A stretch of 55,801 nt of DNA from Candidatus Hydrogenedens sp. GTDB lineage: Bacteria > Hydrogenedentota > Hydrogenedentia > Hydrogenedentales > Hydrogenedentaceae. Below the pieces are notes generated by a model. It was not told where the DNA came from, made no database searches, and was given only the letters and a program-made list of their open reading frames with translations. The stretch covers positions 1 through 55,801 of the forward strand of contig DAOSUS010000018.1 of the NCBI GenBank assembly GCA_035378955.1, written 5' to 3'. The position numbers and the translations under genes were made by a program. The number at the start of each line of letters is the position of its first letter. The first letter of the stretch is position 1. Below are positions 16,361-25,691 of the stretch, one piece after another.

Positions 16361-18157
16361 GTGAATATTTCATCATTGATAAAAATTATACACACAATCC
16401 GATATCTCCAAGCGAAACAATTATACGGTTTTGCTTTTTATCGGACACGAAAGATTTTACCTGTATGTCTATGGTTTCAAAAAAGACATTTGCCTGACCT
16501 GCAAATAGATAAGAAACAACTTACAAAGTATGCAAAGTATGCCCAGAATTGGGCTTCTATTGAAGGAAATCTTACTTCAAAAGCAAGGGGTATAGTAACA
16601 GGGACATGGGAATATGCCGGGGAAAAAATCCCGTTAGACATTTTATCCGAGGAGAAGAGCAAAAATTTATCTCCGCTGGCAATGTATGGATTGCATAGTT
16701 TTGAATTTCTTTGGATACTTTCTTTAGCCCATATTCAATATCCGGATAATCGCTATTCTGTTTTTGCAAAGGAATGTGTTCAGCAATGGATAAAAAAATA
16801 TCCTCCGGGTGCAGCGATAGCATGGGACCCCTATCCGATATCTTATCGTATTCGTTATTGGATATTAGCGTTACACCTCTGGCAGTGGAACGATAAAGAA
16901 ATCCTCAATTCTCTGGCTGTTCAAACAAAATACCTTTCCAAATCGCTGGAATATCATTTAAAAGCCAACCACCTTATACAGAACCTCTGCGGCTTGATTG
17001 TTAGTTCTGCAACCCTGTATCCATCTGAATTGCCCGATTTGCTACGACAATTAGAAATAGAATTGCAGGAGCAAATTCTTGATGATGGAGGACATTATGA
17101 GCGTTCTCCAATGTATCACATCCATGTATTTTTAGATTTACTCATGGTGCTGGCGATATTAAGAGAGCCTCCTGAATTTTTGAAAGAAGCACTTTCTAAA
17201 ATGGTTGATTTTTTAGAGAAGGTGACGCTATCCGATGGGGATACCCCACTTTTTGGTGATACTGTTCATGGTCATTTACCCTCTTCCGAAAAAGTTCTCC
17301 GTGTAGCCGAAAAATATATCCCTACAAAAAAACAGAAAACGCTACATAGCGGAGCTTTGTCGTTTCCTTCGTCCGGGTACTATATCTATAAAAATAATTC
17401 TAATCCACGATTTGAAATAGTGATAAGGGCAGGAGCAGCCGGTCCTTCTTTTCAATTAGCCCATGCTCATTGTGACCAACTCAGTTATGAATTTCTTATG
17501 AATAACCAGCGGGTCATTGTAGATTCGGGAATGCATGGCTATGGAGGTAGTCCTTTCCGTTCCTTTCAACGCAGCACACGGGCACATAATACTGTATATA
17601 TAGAAGGAGAAGAGCAGTTAGAATATTGGAGCACCTTTCGTGTGGCACGGAGGGGAAAACTACTATGGGCATTATGGAAACCGTATAACAGAGGACAATT
17701 GTTTGGGGGAAAATACCAGTATTTCAATGGGACGATACACTATCGTGCTTTATTTATACTTCCTCAGGAAGGGTTCTTATGCTGGGATTGGGTAAAGACA
17801 CATCAACAAAAAACACTTCATAATTTGTTACATCTTTATCCTTCTGCAGAAGTAAAAATTAATAATTCCTTTGTTTTCTTGCAGTGTGATAAAATAAAAG
17901 TTCTGCTTTATCCTATTCAAAATGAAATGATAGAAATTATTGCAGGAAGTCAGTCTCCTCAACAAGGATGGTATTCGGAATTTTTTGGGACTGCAGACCC
18001 AAATCCTGTGATTGTTCTTAAAAAGACTTCTTCAGCAAATGCTTTAACGCAAAGTGGTTATTGGATTTCTTTTTATGATAATGAAACTAAATATCCGAAA
18101 GGAACAATTGAACAATGGGTAGAAGAAATCGGGAAAGAAATACTCACCAGACCATAG
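16361..18157 (+). CDS. Heparinase II/III family protein
   Basis: A 598-residue polysaccharide lyase-like protein. The first 300 residues are the helical toroid (MYGLHSFEFLWILSLA; DDGGHYERSPMYHIHVFLDL), where the HYERSPMYH segment holds the Asn/His/Tyr-type active site of the family. From about 340 on comes the beta-sandwich with AHAHCDQLSYEFLMNNQRVI, VDSGMHGYGGSPFRSFQRST and RAHNTVYIEGEEQ. It has no obvious signal peptide. Such proteins in polysaccharide clusters are thought to trim or process uronic-acid-containing glycans; the substrate is unknown. It starts with GTG and has a weak ribosome-binding site (AGCAGG about 15 bases away). Its end overlaps the next gene by 43 bases. Confidence 0.85.
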   Translation: MNISSLIKIIHTIRYLQAKQLYGFAFYRTRKILPVCLWFQKRHLPDLQIDKKQLTKYAKYAQNWASIEGNLTSKARGIVTGTWEYAGEKIPLDILSEEKSKNLSPLAMYGLHSFEFLWILSLAHIQYPDNRYSVFAKECVQQWIKKYPPGAAIAWDPYPISYRIRYWILALHLWQWNDKEILNSLAVQTKYLSKSLEYHLKANHLIQNLCGLIVSSATLYPSELPDLLRQLEIELQEQILDDGGHYERSPMYHIHVFLDLLMVLAILREPPEFLKEALSKMVDFLEKVTLSDGDTPLFGDTVHGHLPSSEKVLRVAEKYIPTKKQKTLHSGALSFPSSGYYIYKNNSNPRFEIVIRAGAAGPSFQLAHAHCDQLSYEFLMNNQRVIVDSGMHGYGGSPFRSFQRSTRAHNTVYIEGEEQLEYWSTFRVARRGKLLWALWKPYNRGQLFGGKYQYFNGTIHYRALFILPQEGFLCWDWVKTHQQKTLHNLLHLYPSAEVKINNSFVFLQCDKIKVLLYPIQNEMIEIIAGSQSPQQGWYSEFFGTADPNPVIVLKKTSSANALTQSGYWISFYDNETKYPKGTIEQWVEEIGKEILTRP

Positions 18158-21105
18158 TAAACGATACAGTTTCTTCTTTTTTGCGTAAAACGGCTGTGTA
18201 TGTCATTATCCCATTCTGGTTATTAGCCGTAGTCTTGACATTAAGTCCTTTTACGGGAGACCCGGCCGCACCTATAAAATATCTAATCATCAGTGTCTTT
18301 GTCATGCTTCTTTCCGCTATTACACTGGGAATGGTATGGTTCGGAAATTTTCAGCCGCAATTGAAAAAATCCCTTGTTTTTATGCTTAGTGGTTTTCTAT
18401 TGTTTATGTTACTCGCCACATTATTTGCGAGGAATAAAGGTTTTGCTATTAGTGAACTTGCTATATGGCTAATGCTCTGCGGAATAGCTTTTTTTGTCCA
18501 TATCCTTGTTACCGATGAGAAAGAAATGCGTTGGGTATTGAGTTGGGTTATGATAGCCACGGCTCTTTCCAGTGTCTATGGCTTTTTCCAACTTTGGGGT
18601 ATTGACCCGTTTCCATGGTCAACAAGAAATGTAGAAGAATATCGGGGACTTCCCTCTTCGTATGCTAATCCTAATTTTGCGGGGCATGCTTTACTTTTTG
18701 CTGTGATTACAGGAGTAGGGTTTCTTCTTATTCTGTGGGACGAAATAAAAAAATATCGTGAAGAAGGAACTCAAAAAACTTTTATCTTAATTCTTCTCAA
18801 AGTATCTCTGTTTGTTATATGCTTCCTTCTTACCTTTACACATCTTTATCTGACAAGAATGCGAAGTGTCCGTATTGCTCTCATTGTTGCAATTCCATTT
18901 TTTATCTTTTATTTATGGATAGGCAAAAAATGGGGTGTAAAATCTATTGTCGTATTAGGAGGTGTTTTTATTACTCTTGCGGTTATAGGCATTATTGTGA
19001 TATTTGCCTTATTAGCAAAGGGCTACCCTGAAGGTTCTTTACCTCTGGATAATTCCTTAAACCTGCGGGTTAATAGTTATTTTGGTGCCTCGCAAATGAT
19101 ACGAAACAGACCTATTTTAGGGTATGGTCCCGGGAATTATCGATTTGAAAATATTCCTTATTGGACGAGATATGAAAAATTATGGTTTAACATAGCAAAA
19201 AAGAGAAACTTTCATGTACATTGCGACCCTCTGGAGGCGATGACGGATTCCGGGATACCTGGCGGGCTTTTCTATTTCGGACTTATTTTTTTAGGTTTTA
19301 TTGGCGGTTTAACTCTTGTGAAAAGGGACAAGCCTTTCCAGGAACAGGTTTTAAGAATTAGTATTGCTTCTGTTTTTCTTGCATTTGCGATAGATGCCTG
19401 TTTTGGTTTTAATATGCATGTGCCTGTTTCCAGTGCCTTTTTCTTTTTATATTTAGGTCTATCTCAGGTAAATATTAGCGATGTAACGCTGAAAGTTAAA
19501 AAGATAAAGTGGTTGTATGTCGTTGCTTTTTGTATTTCTATTTTGCTTGTCATATTACAGGCTCGCTATTACTATGCGGATGTTCAGTTACAAAGAGCCC
19601 GTGGCGGGATGTATTGGGCTCAGATATTTGCAAATCAACAGAAATTGAACTCTCGTGAGATGACACTTGAAAGAGCCTTAGAAAGCGCAGAGATGGGAAC
19701 CCGTATTAAATATTTTGATCCCCGTTTCTCGGAAATTACCGCTCGAATTTATATGACGCAGAATAATTTTGAGAAGGCACTCGAATATTTTGATAAAGCG
19801 ATTTACTACGACTCGTATAATCCCGAATTATGGACCAGCCGTGCCCAGTGCTGTTTGAATTGGGTATATCGCTCACAAATAGAAAGAAAACCCTTGACAC
19901 AACCCCTTGAAACGATATTAGACGAGGCAGAAAAATCATTGAACAATGCTATCAAATACTGTGATTTATACCCGGATGCTTATGAGGGTATGTCCCGCAC
20001 TTTGTTTTTCAAAACGGCTTACTTAAAATTACCAGAAGATAAGAAACAGGAACTTATGAAAGAAATTATCCAGTATGGCGAAAAAGCCCTCGAAACAGGT
20101 TTGCAAAATAGTCAGTCCTTGCTACAAATTCTTATACAGGCGCATTTGGCAATTAAAGATTATGACGGTTGTGCAAAGGTTGTTCAACGCGCCCTTTCTA
20201 TTGAGCCGGGAAATATCGAACTCTGGTCAAGATATGCTCAAGTTATGAAACAAAAGGGCTATCCGGATGAGTATTTGTCCTTCCTTGAAAAAAATTATGC
20301 AAAGTTCAAAAAAGATGCCAAAACAATGGCTCCGACATTGTCTCAGTTAGCATTGATGATACATCAGGAAATATTAAGAAAAACAAATGACCCCCGTAAG
20401 GCGTCCGAAATTATTCTGGAAACCTTAAAACTAAATCCGGAGGATTTAACCACATGGGGAACCGTTGTTCAAACCGTTCCCAAGGAACAACGGTTGGAAA
20501 ATGTCCGTAATAAGTTAATGTCTTATTTCAAGAATACGCCTAATATTCCTGATTTCATACAAAAAATAAATCAGCCCAAAGAGCAAATTGATTGGTTGGG
20601 GATAACGCGTGAGGTCATTGCAAGTATCGAACAGGATGAAAAAAATAAAGTTCCATACAAAACTATTGTTTTGAGATATGTATGGATAGCAGAGGTTGTA
20701 TTTGATGAAAATGTAGCATTGGAGGGTGAAAACAAGGGTGAGATTTTTGCGAACCTTGCTACTATTTATCAAAAGCTTCGTTTTGAGGACCGTGCTTTAT
20801 CCTGTTTCCCGTTTGCCAGTAAAGTTACAAGCAAAAGCACGCAATTAAAAGTAATGTATACATGGGCTGAAATTCTTTATAAGAAAAAGAAATATAAAGA
20901 GGCAGAAGAAAAGTTACAGCAAGCTTTACAGATTGACCCGAATAATACACAAACCCGAGCTTTGCTTGTGCAAACTCTGGTTCAGCTCAAAAAAATATCG
21001 GAAGCAAAATTTGAATATCAGTCTTTAAAGCAGTCGTTACCTGCCAATTCAAATGTGTTGAAAAATTTAGAACAAATCCTGGCTCCATATTTAAAAAACC
21101 AATAA
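18115..21105 (+). CDS. O-antigen ligase-like membrane protein fused to a TPR domain
   Basis: A 996-residue protein. The N-terminal half (about residues 25-480) has some ten to twelve hydrophobic helices. Between them is the Wzy_C/WaaL-type loop, with NLRVNSYFGASQMI, RPILGYGPGNYRF and HCDPLEAMTDSGIPGGLFYF, where conserved Arg and His residues act in glycan transfer. The C-terminal half (about 490-990) is soluble and made of tetratricopeptide units such as NFEKALEYFDKAIYYDSYNP and KYKEAEEKLQQALQIDPNNT. This ligase/polymerase-TPR layout occurs in many environmental bacteria and could join or polymerise surface polysaccharide. It overlaps the heparinase-like gene by 43 bases, so the two are coupled. 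Confidence 0.85.
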   Translation: MGRRNRERNTHQTIVNDTVSSFLRKTAVYVIIPFWLLAVVLTLSPFTGDPAAPIKYLIISVFVMLLSAITLGMVWFGNFQPQLKKSLVFMLSGFLLFMLLATLFARNKGFAISELAIWLMLCGIAFFVHILVTDEKEMRWVLSWVMIATALSSVYGFFQLWGIDPFPWSTRNVEEYRGLPSSYANPNFAGHALLFAVITGVGFLLILWDEIKKYREEGTQKTFILILLKVSLFVICFLLTFTHLYLTRMRSVRIALIVAIPFFIFYLWIGKKWGVKSIVVLGGVFITLAVIGIIVIFALLAKGYPEGSLPLDNSLNLRVNSYFGASQMIRNRPILGYGPGNYRFENIPYWTRYEKLWFNIAKKRNFHVHCDPLEAMTDSGIPGGLFYFGLIFLGFIGGLTLVKRDKPFQEQVLRISIASVFLAFAIDACFGFNMHVPVSSAFFFLYLGLSQVNISDVTLKVKKIKWLYVVAFCISILLVILQARYYYADVQLQRARGGMYWAQIFANQQKLNSREMTLERALESAEMGTRIKYFDPRFSEITARIYMTQNNFEKALEYFDKAIYYDSYNPELWTSRAQCCLNWVYRSQIERKPLTQPLETILDEAEKSLNNAIKYCDLYPDAYEGMSRTLFFKTAYLKLPEDKKQELMKEIIQYGEKALETGLQNSQSLLQILIQAHLAIKDYDGCAKVVQRALSIEPGNIELWSRYAQVMKQKGYPDEYLSFLEKNYAKFKKDAKTMAPTLSQLALMIHQEILRKTNDPRKASEIILETLKLNPEDLTTWGTVVQTVPKEQRLENVRNKLMSYFKNTPNIPDFIQKINQPKEQIDWLGITREVIASIEQDEKNKVPYKTIVLRYVWIAEVVFDENVALEGENKGEIFANLATIYQKLRFEDRALSCFPFASKVTSKSTQLKVMYTWAEILYKKKKYKEAEEKLQQALQIDPNNTQTRALLVQTLVQLKKISEAKFEYQSLKQSLPANSNVLKNLEQILAPYLKNQ

Positions 21106-21120
21106 GACAGGGATAAATTT

Positions 21121-21909
21121 ATGGATATAAAATACGAAACCAATACAGCAAAACAAATAAATGATATTAATTCAAGTAATTCAAGCCAGCAATCTTCTTT
21201 ATTTTTCTTACTCAAACCGACCCTGATTTTGTCGGCTATTGTACTGGTGGCAATTCTTATTGTAACTCTCGCTTATCAGATATTCGGGCCTCCTATCCTG
21301 CAACGGCTGGAAGATAATGTTGGTGAAAATCTCATGAAACTTGCTCAAGCATTGGAACAAAATAAAAACACAGAAGATGCAAAAAGGATATATGAGTTGG
21401 CCACACGCTCGCGGTTCACGGGCGAATTTAATCGAACCTATGTCTTTTATCGTTTAGGTTATCTTTGCTGGGCAGACCAGGAGTTTGAAAAGTCGGCTGA
21501 ATACTTGAAGCAAGCCGTGCAATCACAGGAATATCCCCAAAAAAATGCATATGAATTATTAGTAGATTCTCTGTTGCGTATTGGAAAACACGAAGAAGCA
21601 CTTCCGTATACAGAACAATGGCTTCAAAAAGTACAAAAACGAGAAGAACTGGAAAATGCCCATTATTATTTAGGACGAATTTATCAACTTTCAAATGATT
21701 TATCTAAAGCAGAGGAAACATGGATAAAAGGGCACAAAATTTTACCAGGTGGCAAATCGTCTTTTGAACTTGCTTTTCTATATAAGAAACAGGGGGATTG
21801 TAAAAAAGCAGTTTATTATGCGGAATCAGTATTAAAAGCGGGGCTCTTACCCACACGCGAATCCGCTATTAAAAAACTTATATCCCAATGTGGTGGCTCG
21901 GCTAAATAA
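21121..21909 (+). CDS. Membrane-anchored TPR protein
   Basis: A 262-residue protein with a hydrophilic N-terminus, one membrane helix at about residues 28-53 (FFLLKPTLILSAIVLVAILI) and then TPR units: AQALEQNKNTEDAKRIYELA, YRLGYLCWADQEFEKSAEYL, ALPYTEQWLQKV and YLGRIYQLSNDLSKAEETWI. It follows the ligase-TPR gene by 15 bases and is the last gene of that operon. It probably binds a partner on the periplasmic side, for example the ligase itself. No catalytic motif is visible. Confidence 0.75.
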   Translation: MDIKYETNTAKQINDINSSNSSQQSSLFFLLKPTLILSAIVLVAILIVTLAYQIFGPPILQRLEDNVGENLMKLAQALEQNKNTEDAKRIYELATRSRFTGEFNRTYVFYRLGYLCWADQEFEKSAEYLKQAVQSQEYPQKNAYELLVDSLLRIGKHEEALPYTEQWLQKVQKREELENAHYYLGRIYQLSNDLSKAEETWIKGHKILPGGKSSFELAFLYKKQGDCKKAVYYAESVLKAGLLPTRESAIKKLISQCGGSAK

Positions 21910-21958
21910 AATCTGTTGGTAATATTAATTAAGATTGGGACGGTATTCGTGCAGGTTT

Positions 21959-22591
21959 TTATTTGGCTAATTTTAGTAGGTTTTTGGGGTATTTTTTACT
22001 CTTGTCTTTTTTAATGGTAATACGGTCGCCCAGATATTTTTCCTGTGCCTGTTCCACAGGATTGCCTTTTATCTGTCGTGATTGTTGTGCCTGACGGCGT
22101 GCGGCCTGTATTTCCCGTGCTTTAACAAGCCGTTCCTGAACCTTGGCATCACTTTCAACCTGGACATGGTCTAAAGCAACAAGCATCGGAAATGCAGGAC
22201 CACTGCACATAAACTCTGTTACATTTCTCCACACGGCATCTGCTTCAACTCGTTTTGTCAATTCCGTCTTTTCCTGATAATATTTGGGTTGTTGGGGTGG
22301 ACATGTAAATAATATACCTTTCCAAAAACTATACAAAAACTCTGTGGAACCATTTCGTATTCCCCGTGCCGTTTCAACTGTGCCCAAAATGGGTGTATTC
22401 ATGTTCCCCTCAACAAATTTCTCTTTTGTCTGATGACCCAAGGCAGCAATTCCTCTCCATATCCATTTATAAGGACGTAAAGCAGGTTCTTCAGGGTTCC
22501 CTAAGGGACCTACATACGCAGGTTCAATAGCAGATGCAGATATTGCAAATACCAAACCTACAACGAGCATTAATAAAACAAACCGTGTCAT
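21959..22591 (-). CDS. Secreted hypothetical protein
   Basis: A 210-residue protein with a clear signal peptide (residues 1-21, MTRFVLLMLVVGLVFAISAS, cleavage likely near ASA-IEP). The mature part has PYKWIWRGIAALGHQTKEKF, a GTVETARGIRNGSTEFLYSF stretch that recalls small exosortase-associated families (weak, not a firm match), and a charged Gln/Arg/Lys-rich tail (about 165-210). It has two cysteines. The gene stands alone on the minus strand, converging with the TPR gene. Its own promoter would lie in 22,592-22,750, shared divergently with the aldolase gene. Function not recognised. Confidence 0.6.
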   Translation of the reverse strand: MTRFVLLMLVVGLVFAISASAIEPAYVGPLGNPEEPALRPYKWIWRGIAALGHQTKEKFVEGNMNTPILGTVETARGIRNGSTEFLYSFWKGILFTCPPQQPKYYQEKTELTKRVEADAVWRNVTEFMCSGPAFPMLVALDHVQVESDAKVQERLVKAREIQAARRQAQQSRQIKGNPVEQAQEKYLGDRITIKKDKSKKYPKNLLKLAK

Positions 22592-22750
22592 TTTCAGGTT
22601 CTCCTAATTCCAAATCATTTTATAAGAAAATTTATTCTCATTATAGTATAATAAACATTATTTTAACATAATATCAATTTATTTTAAAATACTTTACAAT
22701 ATTTTGACAAGTAATAAATATTCAAAAAATTATACTATTGGAGTTTTCTT

Positions 22751-23704
22751 ATGTATCGCCCCGAAGTAAAGATTTTAGATGTAACCATTCGAGATGGTGG
22801 TTTAATGAATAATTGGGATTTTCCGAAGAGTATGGTGAAAGAGGTATTTTATGGTTTGGCAGAAGCGGGAGTGGATTATGTGGAGTTGGGATATCGTGCA
22901 GATAAGCGCGTCTTTTCCACAGATGAATTTGGTCCATGGCGTTTTTGCAATGAAGAAGACCTGCGTGATGTGGCTTATGAATGTGATACAAAGATAGCAG
23001 TAATGTGTGATGTAGGCAGGACGAATTTAGATGATTTTGTGCCAAAATCGGAAAGCATTATTTCTATGGTGCGTGTGGCATGTTATGTTCCTGAAGTAGA
23101 TGAAGGATTAAAAATCGCTCAATATATGAAAGACCTTGGATATGAGGTGAGTTTAAATCTAATGGCAGTATCCACAGTAGAGGAGGGTCTTATAAATGAG
23201 GCTTTGAGGAAAATAGCCCAATCCCGCGTGGATTTGGTTTATATCGTGGATAGTTTTGGCTATTATTATTCGGAGCATATTCGATATTTAACAGAGAAAT
23301 ATATCCATGCTCTTCCGGGCAAAGCGATAGGGATACATACCCACAATAATCGGCAATTGGCTTTTTCCAATTCCGTAGAGGCACTTCTGGCAGGGGCCCA
23401 ATTTGTAGATTGTAGTTTATATGGCATGGGTAGAGCCGCAGGCAATTGCACAACAGAACTTATACTAAGTTTTATGGATAACCCGAAATATGATTTAAGA
23501 CCTGTTCTGGATTTGATAGAACGGTATTTTGTCCGACTGAAGGAGGACCTGAAATGGGGTTATGAATTGCCCTATCTTGTTACAGGGGTTTTAAATCAAC
23601 ACCCAAGAACAGCCCTGGCGTATATTAAAGAGCAAGGACAGGGCTCGAAACGCAGTTTGCGGGATTTTTATGAAACCCATATTCGTCAGATAAAATCGAA
23701 ATAA
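22751..23704 (+). CDS. HMGL-like/DRE-TIM aldolase family protein
   Basis: A 317-residue TIM-barrel metalloenzyme. LDVTIRDGGLMNNWDF (residues 9-24) is the metal and substrate motif, YVELGYR follows, and GIHTHNNRQLAFSN (about 193-206) gives the two metal-binding histidines, then YGMGRAAGNCTTELIL. The RDGG form and short length, with no LeuA regulatory domain, match the 4-hydroxy-2-oxovalerate aldolase/HMG-CoA-lyase-like branch more than citramalate or isopropylmalate synthases. The precise substrate is unknown; neighbours give no pathway hint. GGAG lies 7 bases before the ATG. The rarA gene follows after 22 bases. Confidence 0.8.
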   Translation: MYRPEVKILDVTIRDGGLMNNWDFPKSMVKEVFYGLAEAGVDYVELGYRADKRVFSTDEFGPWRFCNEEDLRDVAYECDTKIAVMCDVGRTNLDDFVPKSESIISMVRVACYVPEVDEGLKIAQYMKDLGYEVSLNLMAVSTVEEGLINEALRKIAQSRVDLVYIVDSFGYYYSEHIRYLTEKYIHALPGKAIGIHTHNNRQLAFSNSVEALLAGAQFVDCSLYGMGRAAGNCTTELILSFMDNPKYDLRPVLDLIERYFVRLKEDLKWGYELPYLVTGVLNQHPRTALAYIKEQGQGSKRSLRDFYETHIRQIKSK

Positions 23705-23726
23705 TGATAGATTACAGAAACCAACA

Positions 23727-25076
23727 ATGGATAACTTATTTGAAAAATCCGAACAACCCAAATCCCTTGCCTATATGCCTTTGGCGCGCCGAGTTAGTCC
23801 TCGCACCATAGATGAACTAATCGGGCAGGATGCTATATTAGGTCCGGGAAAGGCATTACGGCGAGCTATCGAAACCGATTGTCTTACCTCTTTAATCTTA
23901 TGGGGACCTCCAGGCACGGGAAAGACAGCCCTGGCACGAATTATTGCCCGACATACACAATCTTTCTTCGAACCTATTAATGCGGTTACTTCAAATGTCC
24001 GTGAATTGCGAACGGTATTAGAAAAGGCACGAATGCGTTTGCAACGAGAAAAACGACGCACGATTTTATTTATCGATGAGATACATCGGTTTAATCGTTC
24101 ACAACAGGACGCTTTGCTTCCCGATGTAGAAATGGGACATGTAATATTGATTGGTGTTACGACCGAAAACCCCTACTTCAGTATCGTTTCTCCATTACTT
24201 TCCCGCTCCCAGATTTTCCGTTTTGAATCGCTCAACGAAGAAAGTATCTTTCAGATTTTACAGAAGGCACTTCAACATCCCCAGAATGGTTTTCAGGATT
24301 GTGAAATTACCTTTGATGATGAGGCACTGCGGTTTCTTGCTCGATACGGTGAAGGAGATGCAAGACGAGCCTTAAATGCTTTGGAACTTGCCATACTTAC
24401 AGCAAAGGAAAATAACAAGAAAATCCATATTGATACGGCACTTGTTCAGGATTGCGTTTCTGAAAAACTTCTGCACTATGATAAAACAGGCGATGAACAT
24501 TATGACATTGCGTCTGCCTTTATAAAAAGTATTCGGGGAAGCCATCCCGATGCTGCTTTATACTGGATGGCTCGCATGTTAGAGGCAGGGGAGCCACCCC
24601 GATTTCTTGCACGGCGATTATGTATTGCTGCAGCGGAAGACATAGGTAATGCAGACCCTATGGCTCTGATTGTTGCTGTCTCTGCATGGCAGGCTACCGA
24701 ATTTATTGGTATGCCCGAGGCGCGGATTATATTAGCACAGGCGGTAACTTATCTTGCATGTGCCCCTAAAAGCAATGCATCATATTTAGCCATTGAAAAG
24801 GCAATGGAAATGGTGAAATCGCAAACTACGGTACCGGTTCCTCAAGCACTTCGAGACACGCATTATCGCGGTGCTGAAATGTTAGGTCATGGTGTTGGTT
24901 ATCAATATCCACATGATGCGGAAGAAGGTTACATCCCTCAGGATTACGGTTTGCAACGAGGCATTTTCTATCAGCCCTTACCACGCGGTATGGAAAAAAC
25001 ATTTTTGGAACGATTAAAACATTGGTTTGAAATAGACCAACAGTTAGAAAAAGAACAGAAAGAACATAATGAGTGA
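23727..25076 (+). CDS. rarA: Replication-associated recombination protein A (AAA+ ATPase)
   Basis: A 449-residue clamp-loader-like ATPase of the RarA/MgsA/WRNIP1 family, which acts at stalled replication forks. The Walker A GPPGTGKT is at residues 60-67, Walker B ILFIDEIHRFNRSQQDALLP follows near 113, then ENPYFSIVSPLLSRSQIFRF (sensor I and arginine finger) and YGEGDARRALNALELA (sensor II). The C-terminal part RGAEMLGHGVGYQYPHD is the family's tetramerisation and tail region. Length is typical. The stop codon overlaps the next gene by 8 bases. No strong ribosome-binding site is visible. Confidence 0.93.
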   Translation: MDNLFEKSEQPKSLAYMPLARRVSPRTIDELIGQDAILGPGKALRRAIETDCLTSLILWGPPGTGKTALARIIARHTQSFFEPINAVTSNVRELRTVLEKARMRLQREKRRTILFIDEIHRFNRSQQDALLPDVEMGHVILIGVTTENPYFSIVSPLLSRSQIFRFESLNEESIFQILQKALQHPQNGFQDCEITFDDEALRFLARYGEGDARRALNALELAILTAKENNKKIHIDTALVQDCVSEKLLHYDKTGDEHYDIASAFIKSIRGSHPDAALYWMARMLEAGEPPRFLARRLCIAAAEDIGNADPMALIVAVSAWQATEFIGMPEARIILAQAVTYLACAPKSNASYLAIEKAMEMVKSQTTVPVPQALRDTHYRGAEMLGHGVGYQYPHDAEEGYIPQDYGLQRGIFYQPLPRGMEKTFLERLKHWFEIDQQLEKEQKEHNE

Positions 25077-25662
25077 TGGCAATCCCAAAAAAACAGCATG
25101 GAAACCTTTTTTGTTTGGCTTTTTATTAGGAATTTTTCTTACGATCTTCCTTGCCGTTTTCGGAATTGTTATTGGAGCAAAGACATTAAAGTTCTGGATA
25201 GCCAAAAAAGAAATGGTCTCATTAAAAACGCCGAAGATACAATCTCATCAAAATCTGGATTATTCAGCAACGGCAATAAGTATGGAAGGAAAGGAGATTT
25301 CTTTCAATGATTTCAGGAACAAGCCTTTGTTCATATTCGTATGGCATCCCGAATGTGTTCATTGTCTTTCAACCTTGATGACGGTTCAGAAACTCTATGA
25401 TGAGATTAAAGATATGAACATGTCCGTATTGGCACTGACAGAAGGTAAAAAACAAGATATTGAAAAGGTGCAGAAAGAGTTAAATATTTCAATTCCTATT
25501 CTGATGGTCAAAAAAGAATTTTTGAGGTCTTTATGTGGCGATAATGTTCCCTGCGGTTTGATTATTAATTCGCAGGGAGGGATTGTTTATTCTCATATAG
25601 GAAGTGCTAACTGGGGTGATACGGAAATTATTCAGTATTTTATAAATCTGGCGGAGAATTGA
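25069..25662 (+). CDS. Membrane-anchored thioredoxin-fold (TlpA/redoxin-like) protein
   Basis: A 197-residue protein with one N-terminal membrane helix (about 12-36), no cleavage site, and a periplasm-facing thioredoxin fold. The redox pair is C96-V-H-C99 in FVWHPECVHCLSTLM, and the family cis-proline region appears near GDNVPCGLIINSQG. Such proteins reduce or oxidise disulfides, often in cytochrome c maturation or protein folding. The ResB/CcsA genes are 10 kb away, so a link is speculative. It overlaps rarA by 8 bases, which suggests co-transcription although the functions look unrelated. Confidence 0.75.
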   Translation: MSDGNPKKTAWKPFLFGFLLGIFLTIFLAVFGIVIGAKTLKFWIAKKEMVSLKTPKIQSHQNLDYSATAISMEGKEISFNDFRNKPLFIFVWHPECVHCLSTLMTVQKLYDEIKDMNMSVLALTEGKKQDIEKVQKELNISIPILMVKKEFLRSLCGDNVPCGLIINSQGGIVYSHIGSANWGDTEIIQYFINLAEN

Positions 25663-25691
25663 ATTGGGACGCGTCTAACTCGTTCAACTGT

